Shown here one piece after another: positions 53,049 to 60,551 of a stretch of DNA of 64,000 bases (its first letter is position 1; every line of letters starts with the position of its first letter). The position numbers were made by a program, and so were the translations under genes. The DNA lies in the NCBI RefSeq assembly GCF_018390735.1, contig NZ_JAHBCL010000025.1, positions 1 to 64,000 on the forward strand. Reading direction: 5' to 3'. Origin of the DNA: Fusibacter paucivorans (GTDB lineage Bacteria > Bacillota > Clostridia > Peptostreptococcales > Acidaminobacteraceae). Below the pieces are notes generated by a model. That model had not been told where the DNA came from, did no database searches, and saw only the letters and a program-made list of their open reading frames with translations.

Positions 53049-53849
53049 ATGAAATGGAAAGCAATACCTATTGCAATGATGCTTATGACCATGAGCTTAA
53101 CGGCATCGTTTGCAAATGAGGTGACTTTGGTAACAAACGATCAGATGATTGAAAATGAAAATATGATCATTCTGAGAGACGACATACTCTATGCAAGTGT
53201 CTCAGAAATGGGAGCGCACTTTGGCTCAACAGTACGCTGGCTGGATGTGGCAAAACTAGCGGTTATCAACATAGGCGAACATTATTATAGCTTTGGCATT
53301 GATACGGCGAGCGCCTTGATGGACCAAAACGGTATTGAACTCTCTCAACCGACGCGGATGGAAGATAATCTGCTCTATGTTCCACTTGACGATTTAATGC
53401 GATGGTATGGTGTTTCAGGAACGTGGACACCGGAGACACTGACATATGCTCTGAGTTCGACGGCATTCCAGTATGATGAGGCTGAGATTAAAGTGCCTAG
53501 TTATACAGATGAAGATCTGCTGTGGCTAGCGAGGATTGTAGACGTAGAAACAGGGGATGCAACGGTGTTTAAGCGCATGGCGGTTGCCAATGTGGTTTTA
53601 AACCGCGTCAAGAGCGAACGCTTTCCCAATACCATCTATGAGGTTATTTTTCAGTCTGGTCAGTTTCCGCCATCAAAGCGCGACAGCTTTCCAACGCTGA
53701 CGCCAAAGGCGAACAGTATGATTGCTGCGAAGCGCGCACTCGAGGGCGAGAATAACATTGAGACGTGTTTGTTTTTCAATAACAGACCATTTTCGAGCAA
53801 GTCGGATGATTTTTACCAGCTGATTGAAGGCGATTATTTTTATAATTAG
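53049..53849 (+). CDS. Cell-wall hydrolase, SleB family, with copper-amine-oxidase-like domain
   Basis: A 266-residue exported protein. Signal peptide about 1-22 (ending ASFA); an N-terminal Cu_amine_oxidN1-like domain (about 25-125, with VSEMGAHFGSTVRW); and a C-terminal Hydrolase_2/SleB domain (about 150-266): LARIVDVETGD carries the catalytic Glu, then VANVVLNRVKSERFPNTIYE and FQSGQFPPSK. It is predicted to cleave peptidoglycan as a lytic transglycosylase, as in spore germination or growth. Start has GGAGG 4 bases upstream. Monocistronic. Confidence 0.88.
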   Translation: MKWKAIPIAMMLMTMSLTASFANEVTLVTNDQMIENENMIILRDDILYASVSEMGAHFGSTVRWLDVAKLAVINIGEHYYSFGIDTASALMDQNGIELSQPTRMEDNLLYVPLDDLMRWYGVSGTWTPETLTYALSSTAFQYDEAEIKVPSYTDEDLLWLARIVDVETGDATVFKRMAVANVVLNRVKSERFPNTIYEVIFQSGQFPPSKRDSFPTLTPKANSMIAAKRALEGENNIETCLFFNNRPFSSKSDDFYQLIEGDYFYN

Positions 53850-53920
53850 CATCAACGGTATCAACAGTTCATTAATGTGATAAAGTTATTGGCTATTTGA
53901 ATAGCATTATGATATGTACG

Positions 53921-53964
53921 AAAAAAGGTTTGAGGTGCCATAGGGCGGTTTCAAATCTTTTTTT
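53921..53964 (+). terminator. Terminator after the SleB-family gene
   Basis: AAAAAAGGTTTGA pairs with TCAAATCTTTTTT (one G-U), then T run. Confidence 0.78.
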
Positions 53965-54098
53965 GATATGGCTGCCTGCTGGCTTTTGACATTTTAGTTC
54001 TCAAAAGGAAGTGCATATGGTATACTGAATATAGAACATACGTTCTTGTTTTTCTTGAAAAATGATTTACAATGTCTTTGGCATGGAGGCTAATGCTA

Positions 54099-55382
54099 AT
54101 GGAAATTTATGAAAAGCTCAGGATATTAGCGGATGCGGCAAAATATGACGTTTCTTGTTCATCAAGCGGTCATCAGCGCGGCAATGCCAACAAGCAGCTG
54201 GGGTCAACGGCAGCAGCAGGTATTTGTCACAGTTGGAGCGAGGACGGGCGCTGTATTTCACTGCTAAAAATTTTGTATACCAATCAATGTATTTACAATT
54301 GTGCTTACTGTGTTAATCGAAGTTCTAATGATGTGAAGCGAGCAGCTTTTACACCAGAAGAAGTGGTCTCGCTGACGATTAATTTCTATCGACGCAATTA
54401 CATAGAGGGGCTATTTTTAAGTTCGGGGATTATCAAGTCGCCTAATCATACAATGGAACAACTCATTGAAGTGGTCAAAAAGTTGCGAACGCGCGAAGGC
54501 TTTAATGGCTATATTCATCTAAAAGGCATCCCGGGTGCTGATGAGAGCCTTATCAACGAAGCGGGTTTATATGTCGATAGAATGAGTTATAATCTTGAAT
54601 TGCCGACGACCAAGGGGTTGAGACTGCTCGCGCCGGACAAGGAACGAAAGCAGATTATTATGCCGATGCAGCAAGTGCGCGATCAAATGATTGCGCATCG
54701 CGATATGAAAAAACACTTGAAGTCAACGCCGTCTTTTATTCCAGCAGGGCAGTCAACACAGATGATTGTGGGGGCTACAGACGAAACTGACTATCATATT
54801 ATCAAGATCGCAGAGGCAATGTATCGTCGGTTGGCTTTGAAGCGCGTTTACTACTCTGCTTTTGTCCCCGGCAGTACGCATCCGGCTGTGGTTGAGCGAG
54901 GACGACCGCCGCTGAATAGAGAGCACAGGATTTATCAAGCAGACTGGCTGCTGCGATTTTATGGTTTTAAAGCGGATGAAATTTTAACACCAGATCAGCC
55001 GCAGCTCGATTTGCTCCTCGATCCCAAATGCCAATGGGCACTTAACCACATGGCGTATTTCCCAATGGAAGTTAATCGCGTTTCCTATGGAGCCTTACTT
55101 CGAATTCCGGGAATTGGGGTGACGTCTGCGAGACGGATTGTCAATGCGAGACGATTTTCAGCGCTCGCTTATGATGATTTGAAGGGGATTGGCGTTGTTC
55201 TGAAGCGTGCGAAATATTTTATTACCTGTAATGGAAAATACTGTGGTGACGGCGATGTTGAACCGGTATACTTGAGGCAGAAACTCCTTGAACCGCCAAA
55301 ACCGGAACAGCTAACGCTCTATCAGACACATCCGGAAGTATTTGATGAAAGTGAGGCGACAATTCGTGGTTTACTTACATGA
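54099..55382 (+). CDS. Radical SAM protein, putative DNA modification/repair
   Basis: A 427-residue radical SAM enzyme. The Fe-S/SAM motif CIYNCAYC is at about residues 67-74, preceded by KILYTNQ. The C-terminus carries a helix-hairpin-helix (LLRIPGIGVTSARRIVNARR, about 330-350), a DNA-binding element. This is the family annotated as putative DNA modification/repair protein, always paired with a DNA-glycosylase-like gene, here the next one. ATG 54099 follows GGAGG at 9 bases; longer starts at 54072 and 54093 place that site inside the gene. The reaction is not established. Confidence 0.88.
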   Translation: MEIYEKLRILADAAKYDVSCSSSGHQRGNANKQLGSTAAAGICHSWSEDGRCISLLKILYTNQCIYNCAYCVNRSSNDVKRAAFTPEEVVSLTINFYRRNYIEGLFLSSGIIKSPNHTMEQLIEVVKKLRTREGFNGYIHLKGIPGADESLINEAGLYVDRMSYNLELPTTKGLRLLAPDKERKQIIMPMQQVRDQMIAHRDMKKHLKSTPSFIPAGQSTQMIVGATDETDYHIIKIAEAMYRRLALKRVYYSAFVPGSTHPAVVERGRPPLNREHRIYQADWLLRFYGFKADEILTPDQPQLDLLLDPKCQWALNHMAYFPMEVNRVSYGALLRIPGIGVTSARRIVNARRFSALAYDDLKGIGVVLKRAKYFITCNGKYCGDGDVEPVYLRQKLLEPPKPEQLTLYQTHPEVFDESEATIRGLLT

Positions 55383-56106
55383 CGGCAGTTTCGAAGGTAT
55401 TCTGTCTGGAATCTATAAAATGTTTCATGCAAAGGCCAAGATCGACGAAGGTAAACTATACGAAGCATCTGTATACCAGCAGTCTTTTTTTGAATTGACT
55501 TTAAATGTCGAAACCGAACGTGAAAATGCGCATCGCGTTGCAAGCAGCATCTATGAATCGTTTGGACACGAGGGGTTTAAGTACGTCTATTATGCTTATT
55601 TAGCAGAGGATGATTCATATGGAACACTGCTGTTTCGAAGCCTTAAGCAGGCGTATAAGATTGGGCATCAAGCTTTTGACGCCTTGGGTGTTGAAGATAT
55701 ACGATTGCTGACGCAAATGGCAAATAAAGTCAGTCGAGAATCGCATTTGCTTTTAGGGCTCTTACGGTTTGTGAAGTTGGAAAACGGCATTTATTATGCG
55801 CCCTTTGAACCGACGCAAAATGTTATCAGCATCTTGGCACAGCACTTTGAAGAACGATTAGCCGATCAAGTGTGGGTGATTCACGATACGAAACGCGGTA
55901 TCGGTGCTTTTTACGATAAAACGCAGTATCATCTGGCACCGTTAAATAGCTTCGAAAGCCTTCAATACGCACGTGATGAAGTCGCATTTCAATCTCTATG
56001 GAAGGACTATGTAAAACATATTGCCATTGAAGCGCGACGCAACCTTCCTCTACAGAGACAGCATATGCCAAAAAAATATTGGCAATTTTTGACGGAAATG
56101 AAGTAA
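55366..56106 (+). CDS. Partner of the radical SAM gene (TIGR03915-type DNA metabolism protein)
   Basis: A 246-residue protein starting at GTG 55366 (VVYLHDGSFEGILSGIY), inside the end of the radical SAM gene, with GAGG 9 bases upstream; ATG 55345 is an alternative. The opening HDGSFEGILSGIY and later LLGLLRFVKLENGIYYAPFE and FIIHDTKR-like segment (VWVIHDTKRGIGAFYD) define the family linked to these radical SAM genes and often fused to a uracil-DNA-glycosylase domain. No such extra domain is present here. Overlap of 17 bp indicates translational coupling and a joint job. Confidence 0.85.
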   Translation: MVYLHDGSFEGILSGIYKMFHAKAKIDEGKLYEASVYQQSFFELTLNVETERENAHRVASSIYESFGHEGFKYVYYAYLAEDDSYGTLLFRSLKQAYKIGHQAFDALGVEDIRLLTQMANKVSRESHLLLGLLRFVKLENGIYYAPFEPTQNVISILAQHFEERLADQVWVIHDTKRGIGAFYDKTQYHLAPLNSFESLQYARDEVAFQSLWKDYVKHIAIEARRNLPLQRQHMPKKYWQFLTEMK

Positions 56107-56130
56107 AAATTTACTAAATAGAGTTTTGCA

Positions 56131-56164
56131 AAAACAATAATTTACTAAAATTATTGTTTTTTAT
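56131..56164 (+). terminator. AT-rich terminator after the radical SAM pair
   Basis: AAAACAATAATTT (56131-56143) and AAATTATTGTTTT (56148-56160), 13-bp perfect arms, then T. Confidence 0.78.
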
Positions 56165-56182
56165 TTGATTTAGCGCTATGAT
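56154..56182 (+). promoter_or_regulatory. Possible galE promoter
   Basis: TTGTTT (56154-56159), 17-base spacer, TATGAT (56177-56182); overlaps the terminator's right arm. Confidence 0.4.
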
Positions 56183-56251
56183 GGGTATAGGAAACAATAA
56201 GGATTTGCCATAAATGGCAAACAGATGATAAATTTACATGGAGGTAAAGAA

Positions 56252-57241
56252 ATGATTCTAATATTAGGTGGTGCCGGTTATATTGGTAGCCATGCAGTCA
56301 GAATGATTTTAGATCAGGGAGAAGAAGTGGTCGTCGTAGATAATCTCGTTACAGGTCATCGTGCGGCAGTAGATGAACGCGCCATTTTCTACCCTATCGA
56401 TATCCGTGACGAAGCAGCGCTCAGCGCTGTATTTGATAAATATAAGATTGATGTAGTACTCCACTTTTGTGCCAGCTCGCTGGTTGGAGAATCGATGGCG
56501 AATCCACTAAAATATTTTGAGAACAATGCTCACGGTGCGATGGTACTTTTAAAAGTTATGAAGGTACATGATGTAAAAGCCATTGTCTTTTCATCTACGG
56601 CAGCTGTCTACGGTGAACCGGTAAATGTTCCGATTATTGAAACTGCGGAAAACCTGCCGACGAATCCGTATGGTGAATCAAAGCTAATGATGGAGAAGAT
56701 GTTTAAATGGGCAGACGCCGCCTATGGTATCAAATATGTTTCGCTTCGGTATTTTAATGTTGCAGGTGCATTGCCGACAGGGGAAATCGGTGAAGCACAT
56801 ACGATTGAGACACACCTGATCCCGCTTGTTTTACAAGTGCCGCTCGGGAAACGTACAGCCATTGATATTTATGGTGACGATTATCCAACGAAAGACGGGA
56901 CTTGTATTCGGGATTATATCCATGTGGTTGATCTAATTGAAGCGCATATTGCCGCATTACGTTATTTAAGAGATGGCGGCGAGAGCGATTACTTCAATCT
57001 CGGCAGCGGTGATGGCTTTTCTGTAAAAGAAATCGTCAGCGTTGCGAGAACTGTTACAGGACACCCGATTCCGTCAAATCGAAAACCGAGACGTGCAGGG
57101 GATCCGGCGGTGCTGATCGCATCGTCAGAAAAGGCAAAGCAGAAACTGGGATGGCATCCTGAGCGAACAGATATTCATACAATTATTGAAGATGCTTGGC
57201 GTTGGCACAAACAAAACCCGGCGGGTTATGATGTGAAATAA
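56252..57241 (+). CDS. galE: UDP-glucose 4-epimerase
   Basis: A 329-residue short-chain dehydrogenase-type epimerase that interconverts UDP-galactose and UDP-glucose. NAD-binding LILGGAGYIGSHAV (about 3-16), catalytic Ser/Tyr/Lys in VFSSTAAVYGEP and NPYGESKLMMEK, substrate region SLRYFNVAGA. ATG 56252 is chosen (GGAGG 8 bases upstream) over 56225. First gene of a galactose operon in which the kinase and transferase are broken (57253-57602) and the epimerase galM is kept. With no GalK/GalT it probably supplies UDP-Gal for surface glycans. Confidence 0.94.
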   Translation: MILILGGAGYIGSHAVRMILDQGEEVVVVDNLVTGHRAAVDERAIFYPIDIRDEAALSAVFDKYKIDVVLHFCASSLVGESMANPLKYFENNAHGAMVLLKVMKVHDVKAIVFSSTAAVYGEPVNVPIIETAENLPTNPYGESKLMMEKMFKWADAAYGIKYVSLRYFNVAGALPTGEIGEAHTIETHLIPLVLQVPLGKRTAIDIYGDDYPTKDGTCIRDYIHVVDLIEAHIAALRYLRDGGESDYFNLGSGDGFSVKEIVSVARTVTGHPIPSNRKPRRAGDPAVLIASSEKAKQKLGWHPERTDIHTIIEDAWRWHKQNPAGYDVK

Positions 57242-57252
57242 GAGGTGAAATA

Positions 57253-57456
57253 ATGAATCTGATGGCACAATTCAAAGCGATTTTCGGCGATAGTGAAGCG
57301 GATCATGCCATTCGACTGAACTGTGACACCCTTCAATACGATCAGATTACTTCGGCACTTGGTGACTATCGCATTGTCATCATCAATACGAATAAAAAAC
57401 GCGGACTTGTCGATTCTGAATACAATGCACGCAGAAGAGAGTGCGAGGCGGCGTGA
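57253..57456 (+). pseudogene. galK: Galactokinase remnant (deleted galK)
   Basis: An ATG with AGAGGTG upstream opens MNLMAQFKAIFGDSEA, like a galactokinase N-terminus, but jumps to DHAIRLNCDTLQYDQITSAL then DYRIVIINTNKKRGLVDSEY and NARRRECEAA, the mid-protein GalK region after the ATP loop. The N-terminal GRxNLIGEHTDY sugar-binding motif (about 130 residues) and everything after residue 67 are gone. So it cannot be active. A TGA follows. Confidence 0.8.
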
Positions 57457-57602
57457 CGGCAAGGGCAAGTGAGAAAATTGTGGATCTGTTTTTTCAGCAA
57501 GCAGTCGGCTTGAAATTTCAGTCGGTTCTGGAGGATGTGGGTGTCTTCAAAAGGAATCGAAAGGCGTTTGAAGCATTTTTGGATTTTGTATATCAGCCGT
57601 AA
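57457..57602 (+). pseudogene. galT: Galactose-1-phosphate uridylyltransferase C-terminal remnant
   Basis: In another frame, EKIVDLFFQQAVGLKFQSVL then EDVGVFKRNRKAFEAFLDFV ends in TAA; this is the C-terminus of the class II GalT of Gram-positive bacteria. All catalytic regions are missing. A deletion has joined the middle of galK to the tail of galT. Confidence 0.7.
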
Positions 57603-57631
57603 ACGACAAGACCGGGAAAAGGGGAGATGAT

Positions 57632-58651
57632 ATGGACATTATTCGAAAGCCAAATGTAAAATTATCGAGACGTCTGGGGTTTGAAGTGGAATCCATCACA
57701 CTCTTATCAGAGACAGGTGCTTCGCTGACGGCAATGAATTACGGCGGTATTATTGAAAAAATCATTATGCCGGATCGAAAGGGGCTGCTGGAGAATATTT
57801 TATTGAGTTATGACGATGTTCAAAGCTATTGTGAAAACCTTTATTATCTCAATGCCGCTATCGGCATGACGGCAGGTCGCATTGAAAACGGTCAGCTCAA
57901 TCTAGAAGGCGTCATCTACAGATTGGAGCGCAATCAAGGGGTGCACCACCTTCACGGCGGTTCAAAGGGGCTGCATCATCAACGCTGGCGTATTGACAGT
58001 GTTGAAAAGGGAACGAATGATGCATCCATTGTCTTTACATATTTTCATGAGCATTTATCAGATGGTTTTCCGGGTAACATGACGATTAAATTTCGTATTA
58101 CGTTGACCGAAGAACATCATGTCAAATTGTTCTTTGAAGCCGTTACGGATAGAATGGCACATATTAACCTGACGCATCATGGGTATTACAACTTATCTGG
58201 CAGACGCAATGCTGATGTTGGCGAACAGTACCTATTTGTCAATGCCAATCGCTATTATGAAATTGATGATGACGGCATACCGCAGATGACACCGTCGCCA
58301 TTAGGTGGTACACCTTATGACTTTCACAGAATGGTGCCGATTGCGCAAAGTTATCACGCTTTAACCAATGGCATTGATCATCCCTTTTGTCTGGAGCGAC
58401 CAGTTGCTGAGCAGGGCCCAGATGTTCTCTATGGTGATGAGACGTCAGGAAGATGGATGCAGCTTTCAACCAACCAAAATGCAGTGGTGATCTATACAAA
58501 TAATGGTGATTTTAAAAATCACCGCGGCATTTGCTTTGAAACACAAGCTGTTCCCAATACGGTTGTCAGCTTGATGCCGGGAGAAACTTACTGTCATGAG
58601 ACTGTAATGATCTTTGCATCAGATTTTGATAAAGAAAAATTTTATTTGTAA
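57632..58651 (+). CDS. galM: Aldose 1-epimerase (galactose mutarotase)
   Basis: A 339-residue enzyme that interconverts alpha- and beta-hexopyranoses. ETGASLTAMNYGGIIEKIIM (about 28-47) opens the beta-sandwich; the His pair is in QGVHHLHGGSKGL (about 108-120) and LTHHGYYNLSG, and the catalytic Glu is in GICFETQAVPN. Full length for the family. Ribosome-binding site GGGGAG before ATG 57632. Last gene of the galactose unit; intact although galK and galT are not. Confidence 0.92.
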   Translation: MDIIRKPNVKLSRRLGFEVESITLLSETGASLTAMNYGGIIEKIIMPDRKGLLENILLSYDDVQSYCENLYYLNAAIGMTAGRIENGQLNLEGVIYRLERNQGVHHLHGGSKGLHHQRWRIDSVEKGTNDASIVFTYFHEHLSDGFPGNMTIKFRITLTEEHHVKLFFEAVTDRMAHINLTHHGYYNLSGRRNADVGEQYLFVNANRYYEIDDDGIPQMTPSPLGGTPYDFHRMVPIAQSYHALTNGIDHPFCLERPVAEQGPDVLYGDETSGRWMQLSTNQNAVVIYTNNGDFKNHRGICFETQAVPNTVVSLMPGETYCHETVMIFASDFDKEKFYL

Positions 58652-58694
58652 TAATATAACATTGACATGATTTGCCGTTACCATTACAGTGGTC

Positions 58695-58740
58695 TAACCC
58701 GTTTTGCGAAGATAAGCTTCAGCAAGATGGGTTATTTCTA
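58695..58740 (+). terminator. Possible terminator after galM
   Basis: TAACCC/GGGTTA outer stem with inner TTGC-GAAG/CTTC-GCAA pairing; only a few T follow. Confidence 0.45.
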
Positions 58741-58851
58741 TTAAAGTTCGTGTTTTAAGCAGAAAAACCGAAAAGTTCAAATGACATTATTCGATATAAT
58801 GGATTTTATGTGAATAAAATAAAAATAGTTATTAAAATTATTCGTTTTTTA

Positions 58852-58880
58852 TTGACGTTGAGTTTAAAGTTTCTTATAAT
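58852..58880 (+). promoter_or_regulatory. Strong sigma-A promoter of the purE operon leader
   Basis: TTGACG (58852-58857), 17-base spacer, TATAAT (58875-58880). It drives a leader with a 29-codon ORF and an internal terminator. AAAAACGAATAAT on the minus strand (about 58837-58849) resembles a PurR box at 11 of 13 bases, tentative. Confidence 0.75.
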
Positions 58881-58943
58881 GTAGGCAGAAAGAAACGAGT
58901 TAAATAGTTTAATTCTGTTTGTGGATTTGCTTGGAGGAATAAA

Positions 58944-59033
58944 ATGTCGTCCCAAGGCGTTTCGATTTCACAACATAATATCCAGAAAATCATTTTGTGC
59001 CAATATCATATTGGTTTTATTATTGTGCCATAA
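58944..59033 (+). CDS. 29-residue leader peptide upstream of purE
   Basis: ATG 58944 follows GGAGG at 6 bases and encodes MSSQGVSISQHNIQKIILCQ then YHIGFIIVP. Its TAA (59031-59033) overlaps the left arm of a strong intrinsic terminator, the usual layout for transcription attenuation. No homologue is known to me; the peptide is not rich in one amino acid. The alternative is a chance ORF in a leader. Confidence 0.45.
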   Translation: MSSQGVSISQHNIQKIILCQYHIGFIIVP

Positions 59034-59064
59034 CCTTTTAGCGCTTGTGCTAAAAGGTTTTTTA
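59032..59064 (+). terminator. Leader terminator before purE
   Basis: AACCTTTTAGC (59032-59042) and GCTAAAAGGTT (59049-59059), 11-bp perfect arms, then TTTTTT. It stands 50 bp before purE, so transcription of the pur genes must read through it: a likely attenuator. Confidence 0.82.
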
Positions 59065-59115
59065 TGTTAGCAATCATTCTTTTTCAATAGGTTAGAAATG
59101 AATTTGGAGGCAAAG

Positions 59116-59607
59116 ATGAAAGTAGCAATTATTATGGGAAGCGATTCGGATTTTCCAGTCGTTGAAAAAGGACTCAATATTTTAAAAGAATTCGATGTGG
59201 AGACAGAAGTACGCGTTTTATCGGCGCACCGGACACCGCATCTCGCCATTCAGTTTGCTGAAAATGCTGAAGCGAATGGCTTCGAGGTTATTATTGGCGC
59301 AGCGGGAAAAGCGGCGCACTTGCCAGGTGTGTTGGCGGCAGTGACGCCGCTTCCGGTGATCGGGCTGCCGATTCTGTCATCGACACTTGACGGTTTGGAC
59401 TCGTTGCTCTCGATTGTTCAAATGCCATCGGGTATTCCAGTAGCGACAGTCGCGATTAATGGTGCAGAAAATGCGGCACTTCTGGCGATTGAGATGCTTT
59501 CAATTAAATATCCTGAGCTTCGGGAAAAGATTAAGGCATATAAGGAGACGCTTGCAGGCAGAGTACTTGATAAAGATGCCAAGTTACAAGAAAAGTTAAG
59601 AGGCTAA
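59116..59607 (+). CDS. purE: N5-carboxyaminoimidazole ribonucleotide mutase
   Basis: A 163-residue class I PurE that converts N5-CAIR to CAIR. The N-terminal IIMGSDSDFPV (about 5-15), SAHRTPHLAIQFA and IIGAAGKAAHLPGVLAAVTP are the conserved active-site elements. ATG 59116 is chosen (GGAGG 5 bases upstream) over 59098. Its partner PurK is not in the window. First structural gene of the purine operon. A palindromic element separates it from purC. Confidence 0.94.
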   Translation: MKVAIIMGSDSDFPVVEKGLNILKEFDVETEVRVLSAHRTPHLAIQFAENAEANGFEVIIGAAGKAAHLPGVLAAVTPLPVIGLPILSSTLDGLDSLLSIVQMPSGIPVATVAINGAENAALLAIEMLSIKYPELREKIKAYKETLAGRVLDKDAKLQEKLRG

Positions 59608-59612
59608 CACTT

Positions 59613-59729
59613 AAGGAAACGACACCATGATCTTTGAGTAATCCTACACGACAATGGGCTGTATCAGCGTTTTATTATAATAATACCGATTGTCGTAAAC
59701 AGGTTGCAATTTGAATGATGCAGTTTCCT
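59613..59729 (-). repeat. Dispersed palindromic element, copy D (117 bp)
   Basis: On the minus strand it starts AGGAAACTGCATCATTCAAA and ends AAAGATCATGGTGTCGTTTC CT-like, matching copy A end for end; inner ACGACAAT/ATTGTCGT arms are perfect. It sits inside the pur operon between purE and purC. Confidence 0.75.
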
Positions 59730-59816
59730 CGCTTATGAAAGTGGTATCCCGCCGATCTGAGGCTATTGATCATAGGGTCATACCGTATACATTTAACCAT
59801 TTCAGGAGGAAAAACA

Positions 59817-60521
59817 ATGGAAAAGTTAGAAATGTTATATGAAGGCAAAGCTAAAAGAGTATACAAAACACAGGATGCAGACTTATATGTTGTCGAGTAT
59901 AAAGATGATGCGACCGCATTTAACGGTGAAAAAAAGGGGACGATTGCTGATAAAGGCGTCGTCAATAATAAAATGAGTGCGCTGCTTTTTCAAATGCTTG
60001 AAGCAGAAGGTATTCCAACACACTTCGAATCACTTGTCAACGATCGCGAACAAATCGTAAAAGCTGTAAAAATACTGCCGCTTGAAGTCATCGTTCGAAA
60101 TGTAGCAGCGGGCTCGCTGGCAAAACGCCTTGGTTTGGAAGAGGGAACACCAATGGCAAAAACGGTACTGGAATTTTGCTACAAAGACGATGCACTCGGC
60201 GATCCGATGATCAACGATTACCATATTGCTGCAATTGAACTCGCAACGGAGGATCAAGTTGCGGCGATTAAGTCGATGGCCTTTAAAATCAATGATATCC
60301 TCTGCGCTTACTTTTTGGAACGCGGGCTAAAACTCATCGATTTCAAACTCGAATTTGGCGTCTTCAAAGGCGATGTTATACTCGCAGATGAAATTTCACC
60401 GGATACTTGCAGATTGTGGGATGCAGAGACAAATAAAAAAATGGACAAGGATAGATTTAGAAGAGATCTCGGTGATGTCGAGGCAACTTATCAGGAAGTA
60501 TTGGGTCGCCTGCAAAAATAA
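59817..60521 (+). CDS. purC: SAICAR synthase
   Basis: A 234-residue enzyme that ligates aspartate to CAIR with [16 protein letters not shown] (about 6-18) is the nucleotide loop; [20 protein letters not shown] and [15 protein letters not shown] are family signatures, and LIDFKLEFG the metal site. ATG 59817 follows AGGAGGA; the ORF from 59766 is longer only by leader sequence. Normal length. Confidence 0.94.
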   Translation: MEKLEMLYEGKAKRVYKTQDADLYVVEYKDDATAFNGEKKGTIADKGVVNNKMSALLFQMLEAEGIPTHFESLVNDREQIVKAVKILPLEVIVRNVAAGSLAKRLGLEEGTPMAKTVLEFCYKDDALGDPMINDYHIAAIELATEDQVAAIKSMAFKINDILCAYFLERGLKLIDFKLEFGVFKGDVILADEISPDTCRLWDAETNKKMDKDRFRRDLGDVEATYQEVLGRLQK

Positions 60522-60551
60522 GGCGACTGTTAAAGGATTGTGGAGGCATAA

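Noticed and set aside
57454-57456. TGA in the galK remnant as a second selenocysteine codon
   Set aside because: The frame downstream is not conserved and no hairpin follows; the galT piece is in another frame.
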